Shown here: positions 25,036 to 41,204 of the stretch, piece by piece
Layout: every line of letters begins with the position of its first letter
Position numbering within the stretch: the stretch's first letter is position 1
Assembly: GCF_005239225.2 (NCBI RefSeq)
Contig: NC_133295.1
Location: 10,726,001-10,790,000, forward strand
From: Populus alba
Taxonomy: Eukaryota; Streptophyta; Magnoliopsida; Malpighiales; Salicaceae
Length of the DNA stretch: 64,000 bases
Direction of reading: 5' to 3'
Program-made: the position numbers and the translations under genes
The notes under the pieces: generated by a model
Databases searched by the model: none
What the model was told of the DNA's origin: nothing
Seen by the model: the letters and a program-made list of their open reading frames with translations, nothing else

Positions 25036-26264
25036 TTAGTTTGGGAGTTATGCGGACCATAGTTTTTAAACATGATCTGGATGGTTGATGACCAAGTAAA
25101 ATAATCGGGTCACGAGTGAGCGTAGTTAACTCGAATAAAAAAAAAAGAATTTCATTGCAATACTTTAAACAAACAATGTAATTTAATATCAAAAACACAA
25201 ATCAAATACAATTTCTAAAGTATTTAAAACAAAGCATCAAAAAATATAAATTCTAAATCTACAACCCATTTATTTTTGTTGAATGAACGCATTAAGTTTT
25301 TTAGTGTCTATACAAGTAAAATTTAAATCACATCTTGATAGAATTGAACCAATTTAGTCAATACCTAATAAAACATCATCATGTTCATTTGTAACTTCAT
25401 CATTACAATCATCTTCAATTTCATTAGCATTCATGACATCTATATTTAAAACATAATTAACGAATAAATATTACGTGTTAAACAATAGTTTGTTTTAAAT
25501 AATATTTTTCACTAAATGATCAATCAGTAATTACCATCATCTAAAGTATCTTAAATGGTCATTGTTGATAAAGTATGGTGAAAACTCTTTATTTTTTTAG
25601 TTGTCAAAATCGACGGGTCATCTTCTACTACCTAATTTTCAATGTCACAAATTGTTTTAAAATTAATTGGATCATAATTTTGTTCTTTCCAAAAAAATTT
25701 ACATATTCAAAGTAAAGGCAAACATAAATAAGTATTAGTAATGCAACTAAATAAAATAAAATAATATTTAAAGAATCAAAGAAAATAAATATATTTTTTT
25801 CAATCTCAAATTACGGTGGACTTAAACAATATCATTAAGTCTTTCGTGCTACAACCTATTTTTCTTCTTGGAGTAAATATATTCAAAAATATTCTAATTT
25901 CTTTCACATTCTGAAAAACTATAAGTTTGACTTAACACTTATATAATCAATTATTATAGATTTGTTTTTATAATAGTTCAATTAAATAAAAAATGGATTT
26001 CAAAAAGTAAGGTTATTAAACATGGTAAGGGCGGATTAATCGGTTTGACCCAAGTCTATACAAAATATTGTTGTTCCTAGATTTATTTTTTTAAAAGAAA
26101 ACATTAAATCCATGTCATTTTTAAATTTTTCTAAACAAGAAAAATTAAGTTTTGACAGAGTTTACTAAGTCACAAGTGCACTTGCCAAGACATTTAGTTC
26201 ATACTAGGTCAACTCCCACCCAATTAACTTTAAAACATGGCTTGATTCAGAGGCTAGGTCAATA
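25036..26264. other. Intergenic DNA with a decayed acidic reading frame
   Basis: On the minus strand, 25370-25440 reads as an acidic stretch (DVMNANEIEDDCNDEVTNEH). A second piece with VVEDDPSILTTKK lies at 25590-25650. Stops separate them. They may be remnants of one gene or transposon protein; the family is not recognised. The rest is AT-rich. Confidence 0.35.
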
Positions 26265-27245
26265 GATCAATATGTGAACTTAACGGACTTGGCTGAGATT
26301 AATAACAATGAGAGAGTAAACAATGATATCATAAAAGTCTAGGTTGATCCAAAGCATCATCGTCTCAATATTTTTTAAAAGTAAAATGATAGCATCTTTT
26401 TTTTTTTATTTTTAGTCTAACCAGGTTTTAACTGGGTTAAATGAATCAGTTTTAGACTTATAAAATCTATCAGATCACGTCACATCATTTTTTACTAGAT
26501 TTTATTTGAAAATATATGAACCTAACGGACTTGGCTGAGATTAATAACAATTAGAGAGTAAACAATGATGTCTTAAAAATCTAGGTTGATCCAAAGCATC
26601 ATCGTCTCAATAATTTTTTAAAAGTAAAATGATATCATCTTTATTTTATTTTTTTTAGTCTAACCAGGTTTTAACTAGGTTAAATGAATCATTTTTAGAC
26701 TTATAAAATCTATCATATCACATCAAGACATCTTTTACTAGATTTTATTTGAAAATATGTGAACCTAACGGACTTGGCTGAGATTAATAATAATTAGAGA
26801 GTAAACAATGATGTCTTAAAAATCTAGGTTGATCCAAAGCATCATCGTCTCAATATTTTTTAAAAGTAAAATGATAGCATCTTTATTTTTTTTTTTTTTT
26901 TTATCTAGCCAGGTTTTAACTAGGTTAGATGAATCAGTTTTAGATTTATAAAATATATCCGATCACATCAAGTCATCTTTTACTTGATTTTATTTGAAAA
27001 TATATGAACCTAATGGACTTGGCAGAGATTAATAACAATTAGAGAGTAAACAATGATGTCTTAAAAATCTAGGTTGATCCAAAGTATCACCATCTCAATA
27101 TTTTTTAAAAGTAAAATGATAGCATCTTTATTTTATTTTTTTTAGTCTAACCAGGTTTTAACTGGGTTAAATGAATTAGTTTTAGATTTATAAAATCTAT
27201 CAGATCACATCAAGTCATCTTTTACTAGATTTTATTTGAAAATAT
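26265..27245. repeat. Tandem array, four units of about 243 bp
   Basis: The marker 'acggacttggctgagatt' recurs at about 26282, 26524, 26767 and 27012 (the last with a few changes), giving spacings of 242, 243 and 245 bp. Each unit also contains 'aggttgatccaaagcatcat', a T-run of varying length, and 'aaccaggttttaac'. No coding frame. The units differ by only a few percent, mostly in T-run length, so the amplification is fairly recent. Confidence 0.85.
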
Positions 27246-28632
27246 AGGTTAGGCAAGGAGTTGGGTTGAAGGTTGACTCATCAAGCTATGTCGGGTTTAA
27301 TGACATTATCAAAAAGTTCACAGGCGTAAATAGTGTATTTTTATGGTTTTAATACATTCATATCAAAATTATTATAATAATATTATTATTTTTTTTAGTT
27401 AAAAGCTGCTTTTATGATTGTGATGAGATGTTTTTTTAAAAAAACAACTATTATGGAAAAAAAAAAAAGATTTAGAAATCGAGGACGTTAATATATAAAA
27501 GTCCTTTATGTTTATCCATACCATTGTTTATTTTTTTATGTTTTAGTGGGAAGGGGTTACACAGCACAAGCACTCATCAAGTCTTGAGTTCAAAGTGCAT
27601 CGGCATGGAAACACAATAGGCCAAAACATCACTACAGGATTTGCAGTCTCTTGCTAATGCAGTGCTTGACAACTCTGATGTATTTATAAAAAAAAAAAAA
27701 AAAGAAAGGAGCAAGTGGCCATATTCTATGCAATGCGACGATTAAGACAGGTCCTCATCAGAGCCCCTCCAGATCTGGGATCAAAGGTGACATTTTCTTT
27801 TTATATATAAATAAAATGGATCGATTGAAATCGACTCTAAAGTCTAAAGGGACGTTTTAGGCTACTTAATATCTAAGAGAATTGACATTCGAACGTTGCT
27901 TAGTGACGACTAAAAGGTTGAGAGTGCTTCAAGATTTCAAAGTTTGAGGCTCTGGAAATCATTGTTCAAAGCATGGATCTTCCCGATTTTGAAATATCAG
28001 CTGACCCCTAAAAGATAAAATCCTCTTGCAAGAAAATATATGTCTTCAAGTTGAAACAATGGGCAGCATGCCCCTGGATTTGAAGGATTTGCAAGAAAAT
28101 ATATCTTTAAATTATTTTAATACATTTCCGAATAAAAATCACTTATAAAAACAACTCTTCAGACATTAAAAGCATATACATGAAATTAAAACAAGGTGTT
28201 TACAAAAAAATAAAAAATAGTGAAACTGCTTTTTTTTTTTTTTTTCTTTTATTCTACAAATAAACCCCCATTTTTCTATCAATGGCTTGTATTTCACCTG
28301 ACTTGTGAATAAGAAATATTAATTCCTGCATTACTTACAGACTTCTCAACTCAGCTATGAATTATGAATTAACGAGTCAAGATTAGCATAGAAAAAGTCT
28401 ACAAAAATAGCGAGTTCATGAAGAAGTATCTATGGAGGTGTTTAATCATAATTCATTCCTTAACCTCCTCTTTTTTATAAATTAATTCCTAAACATTACT
28501 TCTCAATTAATCAAATAAAATTATTATAGATTTAACTGGGAAATCTCCTACATTTAAGATTAACTCAGTAAATCTTGAACTATTTATTATTTTAGAATAT
28601 TGAATGTCAAGTTAATTATTGCTTCTTCTTTT
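27246..28632. other. Intergenic DNA, no gene seen
   Basis: Contains A-runs (27466, 27687) and a T-run (28230). Neither strand carries a recognisable frame or element end. Confidence 0.5.
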
Positions 28633-28804
28633 TTTTAGATTAATAGAAGTGTTTGAGTTAGCTTGCACGCATATCAACTAATCCTACGGGTCCTGAAGTT
28701 AACGACCATGTAAACCTCCAGTGACTCTAAGATTTATGAAACTCGAACTGGTGACTTCTAGAGAGCAAATTCAAAACCTGACCAGTTGAGTTATACCCCT
28801 CGAG
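28633..28804 (-). mobile_element. tRNA-derived SINE copy (best preserved)
   Basis: On the minus strand: 'ggggtataactcaactggtc' (tRNA A-box-like), then 'caccagttcgagtttcataa' (B box GTTCGAGTT), about 40 bp apart, then the body 'gttaacttcaggacccgtag' and 'gcaagctaactcaaacactt'. This layout is that of a plant tRNA-derived SINE transcribed by RNA polymerase III. Confidence 0.75.
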
Positions 28805-29974
28805 GTTTAATTATTGCTTTCTTTGAATGTGTCAAGTTAATTATATTTAGTTTTTTTTTTTTCTAACACATTCAAGGATAAGAGCCTGAGCTCACAAGAT
28901 AATAAGACTGATCTACTTTGATCTCTTTATATAATATGACATTAAATTTAAATACTCGAAAGAAAGGAAAGGAGTTTGAACTGATAATAATCTCTTTCTA
29001 AGTAGTAAGATCTCTCACAATTACAAGACTTCAGTTGATGTTTTAAAGTGAAAGGCAATATACAAATATGATTTGCTGTGTGAATAAACTCGCTACTTTT
29101 GTTACCTCTTCATGTTAAAGACATTTTCTCGAACATGCAGGAAGGTTTTTCGGATGGAAATTGGACAAATACTCGGCTTCCCTGCATGTTATAACTTGGT
29201 TTTGTTTTTATTTGGTATTTTAATAAAAATAATATTTTTTTATTTAAAAATATTTTTAAAACATAAAAACAAATACATTCATTATTCATTATACCAGGTT
29301 AAATGTCATTTTAATCAGCCTTTGTTAAATTGCGTTCTGGAAATTGAAAAAAAATCTCGAGTTGACTGTTGAGCTGAAAACCAGTAATTATTAATTTATT
29401 ATTTAGAAAATCAGCCATTGGAAATTGCCAGGCTTCTTCTTTTTTTTCTTTTTTTCATTAAAAAGCTATAGAAACTTGTATTAACTACAAAAGGGAGGAT
29501 AAATCAGTTTGGAGAAGTGAATAAAAAAGCCGGCTCTGGTCTGGGCTAGAAGCCGAGCAATGAGCTTATCTATCAACTCAATGTGAATACTGCTGCAACG
29601 AAACAGCTCACAGTTCACAAACCAAACCAATTATGGTACAATCAAAATAATTGAAGGGCCAAGAAAAGACTTCAACAATTATGACTAATTGTAGAAACGT
29701 CTGATTTTCTACTGGCATGGATAGTTGATTATATCAAGAATTCATCAACTAGAACAAAGAACCTTAGCACCTATGTTCATAAGTTATGCGACCTAAAGTT
29801 AAAATCACATGCATATGAATTTGCCAATACATGAATTCCTAAACTGTACGAGTTCTGGGATTCTTACTGTGATTTTTCAACCCATCTCGTCAAAACAAAA
29901 GATCAACACCAAGGCAGCAACCGCCGCTGCGATGGTTTTCTTAACATATGGTAGAGCTGCAATTGTTCATTAAA
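28805..29974. other. Intergenic DNA and helicase 3' UTR
   Basis: 29205-29275 holds a short piece of the AT-rich MITE family. The part next to 29974 is expected to include the helicase 3' UTR. No additional gene recognised. Confidence 0.5.
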
Positions 29975-34104
<4,130 letters not shown>

Positions 34105-34799
34105 TGACAGCGATTTGATTTCTGCTTTACTGGCTTAGCTAGGGTTTATTCGATTTTCTTCTAATTTTTACGGACAAGGGAAGAAGAAGATTGAAAAAAA
34201 ATTGTATTTATCAGATCGCAAGAAATAATAATTTTTTTTCTCAGTATTTACTTTGCTCTTCCGATTAGTTTACTTTTTAAAGCGACCGCTTTGACGCTTT
34301 CGCCTTTTTGGTTTGTAAACTATAAGTGTGTGTTTGGGCAACGGTGTTGTGAAATTTTCATTTTTTAAAAACTTAATTTATATATATATTTTTAAATGTG
34401 TTATATTAAAAATAAATTTATAAAATAAAATAATAATTTAATATATTTTAAAAAATAATTTTTATCATTATCACACACCCCTTACAAGTCGATTCAACAA
34501 TGATCATTAATCATCCTTTAATTGTTTATGTTTTGTTAATGAGACACCTTTACCCCGTTTTTTTATTTAGGTTCGAACTATAATTTTAAAAAATTTAGAT
34601 TTTTTTTACTTTTAATTAATTTTTTTTATATATTTTTAAATTTTTTTTGGCATAATATAAAAAATAAATTTTAAATAATATCAAAAATAAACTTTAAATA
34701 ATTAAAAAATACATTTTTTATACATATTAAAGTCAAAAATATTTTTAAAAACAACATTTAACACCATTACTTATTCTTTACACAATTTCTAAATATGGT

Positions 34800-34856
<57 letters not shown>

Positions 34857-35689
34857 TGTATATTTATCAAGCTCGTATGATAATGTTCTAAAAAATTCAA
34901 ATAATTTATGAATAAGGTTTATATTTTAAATAATTAGTTAATCTTTTAGATTTGAAAACTGATCTATTTTTTCTATCCAAGATGGTTAGAGGTAGGTAAA
35001 AGAGCATGTGCACAAACTAGTCTAAAAAAAATCAACATTATTTTATGCATCCTTTGATAAAAGGTTTCTTTTTCCTATCTTAGTAATGTTGCCCGACCTA
35101 GTGAGTTAATTTAATAATTAGTCGATCAAGACTTGGTCTAAACTAGGTTTTATATTAAACTAGATGAAAATTGATCTAGTTAAAACTTGTAAAATCTAGG
35201 TGGAATCTAATTTAATTTATTAAAATTTTATTTTTAAATTGATATTACTTTAATTTCTTTGAAAAAAAAATCTTAAGACAAATTCATTTTAAATTCATTC
35301 ATCCAATCAAGGTTATAAGATTTAGAAATATGAACCTCATTGCCCTTGGTGCCTTTTTATTGTGTGGTTAGATTTTGACACATCTCTTTATAAACTGAAC
35401 CGCATTTTATGTGCACCTTATATTTGCTATCAGATTCGAATATCAGGACTTCCCTTTTCTTTTTTCTTTATGATTCGTTACGATTCTGGAGATCGTATTG
35501 ATTTTCCATAGACGAAGATATGTACCTTGTTATTATATGTTTAATTACTCATTGTTTGCCTTATCTAATTTTTTTTAGAAAAATAAATAGTCAGGCTGCA
35601 GCAAGCCTGCAATGTATATCTTTGAAAGAGAGGAAAAAAAATACCTATGAGAAGCTAATAAAAAAAAATATATTTCATAGATTAAATTG
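34105..35689. other. Intergenic DNA with AT-rich repeats
   Basis: The part next to 34104 is the helicase leader and promoter. 34330-34480 and 34590-34760 carry AT-rich MITE-family words. No gene was recognised in the remainder. Confidence 0.5.
34803..34852. repeat. (TA)25 microsatellite
   Basis: Fifty bases of uninterrupted TA dinucleotide, the longest simple repeat in the window. Confidence 0.97.
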
Positions 35690-36112
35690 TTTAAGAATAA
35701 TATAAATTAGAAATCTCACCCGATTTAAATTTTTGAATTGAATTGATTTTTTAAAATGATATCAGAGCTTTGATAATCAAGTAATCACAAATTCAAATCT
35801 TACTATTCCATTTATCAGAGATTTTTTTAACTATTAGATAATAATATAAATCAAGATCTCATCTAACAGCTTAAATTTTTAGATTGAATTGACTCTTTAA
35901 TATAATATTAGAGTATTGATGACCAAGCGATTACAAGTTTAAATCTCGTCATTTTATTTATTTGATAAAAATTAAACACAAAATAACATAGATCTATATA
36001 AGTTTTTTAACTCAACAAACTTTTATTCAAGATGGTTTGTTAGAGAATGATATAAATTATATCTTGAAATTTTATATAATAGTTTAATCTTTTAGGTTAA
36101 TTGATTCTTTAT
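35690..36112 (+). mobile_element. Second TRIM array with three degraded LTRs
   Basis: LTR-like segments begin near 35693, 35838 and 36038 (the last starts 'tgttagagaatgatataaat'). Each carries 'gaattgattttttaaa' or an equivalent end. The first two are followed by primer-site-like 'tgatatcagagctttgat' (35757) and 'ataatattagagtattgat' (about 35902). The internal part 'gataaaaattaaacacaaaa' corresponds to that of 18555-19054. It is more decayed than that array. Confidence 0.6.
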
Positions 36113-36331
36113 ATAATAATTTCCGCATGTTGTTTTATTTATTTATTTAATTTTTTTGAACGAGTATATATGAGTACAAACACTGAGATTAAGGTTGTTA
36201 CAGGCTTAATAAAGTTGAATTACAAAATGTTTGCTACATGGCTTTGAGTTTGATGCAGCTTGCACACTGTATTTGAGAATTATTTCTAATGCCGGCCTTT
36301 TCTTTTTTTTTTTTTGCATGATTATGTATTT

Positions 36332-36920
36332 TGACCTGATAAAATCCTAAGAGTCCATGTTGAATCGTACAAGACTTGGAATATGGGTTAGAAGATTAAT
36401 TTTAATAAATCTAAAAATAATAATATTTTTAAAGATATTAAAATGATGTTGCTTTATGATTTATTTTTTAAAAAAATTCAATAAGTTGATAGTTAAGTTC
36501 TAATTGGGTGAACTCCAAGTCAATCAAGTCACTACGGCAATTGAGATTTTGACCCGGTATATCAAGTATTTTTTATTTTTATTTTTATTTTATTTTTCTA
36601 TATAAACTTAATCAAGATTTTAATTAGTTACGTTAACCGGTTTTTTTGACTTGTTAAAATCCTAAGAGTCCATGTTGAATAGTACAAGACTTGGAATATG
36701 GGTTAGAAGATTAATTTAAATAAATCTAAAAATAATAATATTTTTTAAAAAAATTAAAATGATATTGTTTTATGATAGTTAAGTTTTAATTGGATAAAGT
36801 CCAAGTCAATTAAATCACAAGGTCAATTGAGATTTTGACCCAATAAATCAAGTTTTTTTATTTTATTTTTATTTTATTTATATGAATTGAATCAAGATTT
36901 TGATTAGTTAGATTAACCGG
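36332..36920. repeat. Direct duplication of about 315 bp
   Basis: 'cctaagagtccatgttgaat' occurs at 36346 and 36661, and the following 200 bp ('acttggaatatgggttagaa', 'taaatctaaaaataataata', 'attgagattttgacc') are repeated with small changes. Non-coding. Confidence 0.8.
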
Positions 36921-37329
36921 ATTTCTGACCGATTTTTTTGGTGAGTTTCGGTTATAAAGTAATGAATGAGATAATTGAATTATTTCTCGGTAAAAACCGA
37001 AACCGAAACCGAAACTGAGAGGGAGATCACTAAATGGAAATCTGGCATTTTTTGCACGATACTAAATCCTAATTAAATAAGATTGGTGGGATCATATTCT
37101 TATCCATATTTATAGCTTCAAAATTCCATTTCATGTCTTCTCACAGGCTCTCTCTATCCAACCAGGCAAAAAAGAAAAAAGAAGCAGCTTCGAGCCTTCA
37201 AGTCCTATGCAAAGTGGTCTGCCTCTATGAAGTGCCAAGTATTTTAACGATACAATTAAGTAAATACTAAACTGCTTCTTAATTTTACACACAATATCCA
37301 TTTGTGCACAGTACATTAACATATAATCT
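36921..37329. other. Spacer with an inverted CGGTTT motif and the stress-protein gene's 3' flank
   Basis: 36940-37020 has 'gtttcggtt' and, 45 bp on, repeated 'aaaccgaaaccg', able to pair as a small hairpin. The rest is probably the 3' UTR of the gene at 37330-39023. Confidence 0.45.
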
Positions 37330-39023
37330 TCACTTCAACTTGCCTGAAAAGCATGCAAGCTCGAAAAACTTCTTTTCAGAGTTGCGGATGGCATCAGGCC
37401 CTTGTGGACAGGATGAAACCGGCTGAGCATCCATGATCTTCTTGCTTTCATGAATAATGCTAACCTCACAATAGTCTGGAGCATTCTTCTTCACAAATTC
37501 TCCTTTCGCCAGCTTCTTCCTTAGTAGCCTGCAAGGATGGAAGTGGAATCCTTGAATGAATTGTTGATAATTAAGGTCTGCGAGTAGGTGACAGTGTCAC
37601 GTAGAGTTGTTCTTCTCAATTGGTTTAGTTATTAGCATAGATCGTTTTTGCTGATTATGCCTTGTTGATTTAACCTTGAAGAGTTCTCTTTCGTCACTGC
37701 AATGAACCATCTTTCTCTGCCCGTCTAGATTGTTCAAATCTCAGAAAACACAAGAAATATGTCACGGGGGGCTGCGTAGAAAGCAAGAATCTGTACCTTG
37801 AGCGAGGCAAGCGTTTAGTTCCCATGACAAGGTGTCTAATGTTGAGAACGGGAATGAGCTCTAGAACAGCTTCGGCAGTGGAATTGCTCTCCAGGAGCAT
37901 TGTATCCACTGTCACCTGTCACATGAAAGAAGTTCTGATCATATCAATGCTTTTGGTGCATGAATGATGTGTCACTGAGTAGCATCATAGAGTTGCCATT
38001 AAATATCTGCACCTTGGCATCGGAACACAGGCTAATGTATTTTTGCAAATGGTTTCTTCTTCTGTTGTTCTCTTCATTAATGTAAAATCTCATCTGATCT
38101 TGGCTCAATTGGCTCCTAGATAGTCTTCCAACTGTCAACAAGCAATTAGAAAGGCTTAAAGCTCTGCAAAATATACTTAAACCCGCCATGTTCTACAGTT
38201 CTGGGGAGTGGCAAGTGAGAGAATCGATCACCCTGCTGTTCATCCAGTGCATTATTTATGGTCAATATAGCCAACACAGCCTAGCAGCTTAATGATCTCT
38301 AATTATTCAAATCATCAATGCATTAAGTGTTAATTAACTCAGCTTTCAATGGTTTCTTCTTAATCGGATAGCAATATGATGGTCCACACAATATTGCCAA
38401 AGTCTGATTTGCATAATCAAATTTCGCCTACATCAATTCTGGCCAAAAGTATATTCAAGTCATCTTCATAAGTGGTCAATTGCATAAAAAGGGTTGCCAA
38501 ATGGGGATTCAAGAATTCCAAAGTCTTGATTTAAAAAATCAGAACAATATCCCTATCACTCAGTTATGCTAGCTAGCATTATCAATACTTTTGAGTAGAG
38601 TAACCTGTTGAGCTGCAGATATTCATAATTTTAGTTGATCAGATGTGTTCTTGTTACATCATGTCACTGGCAGAAGCATAAACATCTTTCCTTCCTCAGA
38701 ACAGCAAGAATTTAATCCCTCTAAACTTGATGATGGATTCTATCAGAAGTAGAACATAAAGTTTTACCTGGTGTAGGAATATATGTCAGAGGAGGAAAAA
38801 CATGGACTAGAAAAACTCGAGCTCCAGGTAAAACAGCATGATCTAGAGCCCACTTGAGCACATCTGTGTCATTTTTACCAACAGCTACATAAACATCATG
38901 ACCGACTCCATCTATGTTGTTAGTAATAGTCTTGATATCGTCTCCTATCTCCACAATTTCCGGCGACATGATTCGCGCACCGTACCGCATAGAACTTGCC
39001 GGCACATATTTCTCTTCTTCCAT
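37330..39023 (-). CDS. Universal-stress-protein-like (adenine nucleotide alpha hydrolase fold) protein, 230 aa
   Basis: Exons in transcript order: 38768-39023, 38013-38131, 37797-37915, 37330-37528 (693 nt, phases close). After about 38 residues the USP fold begins with VYVAVGKNDTDVLKWAL, followed by a beta strand (RVFLVHVFPP), a helical middle (residues about 86-125), VTVDTMLLESNS, and the late strand HLVMGTKRLP. This is the order found in single USP-domain plant proteins and in the N-terminal domain of U-box kinases. The usual ATP-loop spacing (G-2X-G-9X-G-S/T) is not preserved after MGTKR, so nucleotide binding is doubtful. No kinase, U-box, membrane segment or targeting signal is present. 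Probably a cytosolic stress-related protein; the partner or ligand cannot be told. Confidence 0.85.
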
Positions 39024-40831
39024 CTTTTCCTTTACGCTTTGTATTATTACACGAGCAAAGATTAGAGAGAAATAAACGACATAAATTGTGTGACAGAGAT
39101 AGGTGGTCTTAATTTTTAGAGCGAAGATATCAAGATTTTTGTGCGAGTTAAATATTGGCAGTTAAAAAGGAAGTGGTCGTTGCTCTCAAGGCCACAAAAT
39201 AAAAGGAAGACAAGAAAAGCAGATTCTTTTTTGTCAAGCTTTGTAGGCTATTGGATATGTCACGTGAGACCATTGCTCTTTTCTTAAGAGCCCTTTCTAG
39301 AGCAAAAGAAACCTTTTGCTTTCCCCTCCTCCATAGTCTAGCCATGAGGATAAGCCTTGCTCTGGGAAGATAGCATCTAGGGTGTTATCCTCACATTTGA
39401 AATAACTATAGTCTTTGTTTGACCTATTGTTAGGCTCATAATGAACCTCAGATTGCAATCAAAGAAGAATTTCACATGAATATTGAGGTCTCATTACAAG
39501 TTTCGTAATTTAATTGATCTGCTTTTTTCTACTTCTGATTTTAAAACATAGAATGAAAGAAAAATAACTTTTTGTTCCAACCCTGTAGATGGAAAAAGAT
39601 GATTCAATGCATTCCATTGATTGTTTCGTATTGGAAAAAGGGGAGTGGTGTCTATTTCTCTTTGCAGCTTTCAGCCTGGCAGAAATGCCCATTTCCATAG
39701 GTGCTGCACAGCTCAGCCATGATCTTATTAGCAGCATATAGTTTCTGTAGAAAATTCCAAGGTGATCTAACTATTTTAAGCAGCTTTTGTGGGTATTAAA
39801 CAAAGTCATTCAAAGACTGGCCCTGAGTAAAATACAAGAATCTGGATCTGGGTACAGGATGCCAACTTGTACAGGTTCAGTTGTTCTCCTGTGCTTGTCT
39901 TTTACTTTCCATGCAAAAAAAGGTAGTCCCATTGCACAAGGAGGAGTCGATCTGGTCCCATGCTGCAGGCATTATAGATCAAAGTAATGATTACTTTTCG
40001 CAGAGATTTTTAGTTATTTATTAAAAGACTTCAATTGATGAAGATGATAAGCTGAAGACATCAATGACCACGACATCGCAGTATGGAAGCTGCACTGGAA
40101 GTATGTTTGGGTAAAGATGCATCCATCCATGTTGAAAATTATTTGGAGCTGCAATGCTGCAGTACAAGCAATGTTGAAATCAAATACTAATCAACAGCTT
40201 ACCTGTCCGAATCTTATAGTCCAACTAAATGAAGTTGCAAAATAGGGTTCTTACAATTTGAGTTTGCTTGAGCAATACATGGAAACTCTCCCAACAAGCT
40301 AATCAGCCACAAAAGAGAAGATTAGAATGCCGTAATGCCACAGTCCTGTATCTTCTGAAGAAGATGATATTTTGAATTTGTCAATCTATATGACACGATT
40401 AAAGTGAATTGGTTTGCCAACACAGTAGCAAACTGTACGTACTGTAGTGTTCTAAGTCCATATCACTTTTTTTTATTCTGTGCTATCCTTGTAAGCCTGC
40501 ACCATATAATACCTTATGCTTTGCGCGCGCGCGCACTTGACATACATGATGTAAATTGCATATGCTGCTATGACAATGGAACCCTAATGCAATCTGTATG
40601 TAGGCATGACGCAGTGCTTCAGTATTCTAGTAAGCGAAGGACACAATCCATACAAGGAATCGAAGAAGAAAGGTAGTAATTAAAGAGGTCATCAATGAAA
40701 GCCACCTAAGGAACCCCTAATTAATGAAAACGAGGTCTGTATAGTATATACTACGATTAAACCTCAAAGTTAGAAAGTTCACGAGGAGAAGCTTCAAAGC
40801 TGATAAATTTATTGATTTCAGATAAGTTTAC
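39024..40831. other. Promoter side of the stress-protein gene and non-coding spacer
   Basis: Frames at 39148-39345 (minus) and 40404-40676 (plus) are 65-90 codons, with no recognised domain, poor start context and no partner exons. An alternating GC tract (gcgcgcgcgcgc) lies at about 40523-40534, unusual in this AT-rich DNA. Confidence 0.45.
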
Positions 40832-41204
40832 TGTTGCAGAACAGCTTTAAAATTTCAAATCAATTTATAAGTAGAGAAATAATAAGAAGAAAAAAACACA
40901 ATCAATCATATTAGAACACATAAGAAATTTATCTAGTTCAATAAATTAGATCTACTTCACACGCAAGATGATTTTAAAAATTCACTATAAAAAAATAAGA
41001 TAACATGACAATAAAAATTGCTCTTTCAATCCCAAAACTCACATTTTATCTTTTTTTTTCTCTAGCAGTCAAAGTGCAAAGAATGAAGATATTTTTAAAT
41101 AAGTCTTAACCCTAAAATATAACAATTTTAGGTTTTTATATATAGACTAAGTACATGAGTATTTATTTTCTTATTTGGGCCTATAATTTAAAACAAACCC
41201 AACA
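40832..41204 (-). repeat. 3' LTR of a copia element
   Basis: Read on the minus strand it starts TGTTGGGTTTG at 41204 and ends TTCTGCAACA at 40832, about 373 bp. Immediately upstream in element direction is a polypurine tract (AGGTGGAGATT, about 41205-41216) with the usual copia spacing. No matching second LTR is visible beyond 44.7 kb. Confidence 0.7.

Noticed and set aside
24167..25073. Several frames of 62-116 codons on both strands
   Set aside because: All fall in the Tourist-like MITE and repeat the same short words; no protein similarity.
40404..40676. 90-codon plus-strand frame
   Set aside because: No domain, no signal peptide of good quality, no splice partners; composition like the spacer.
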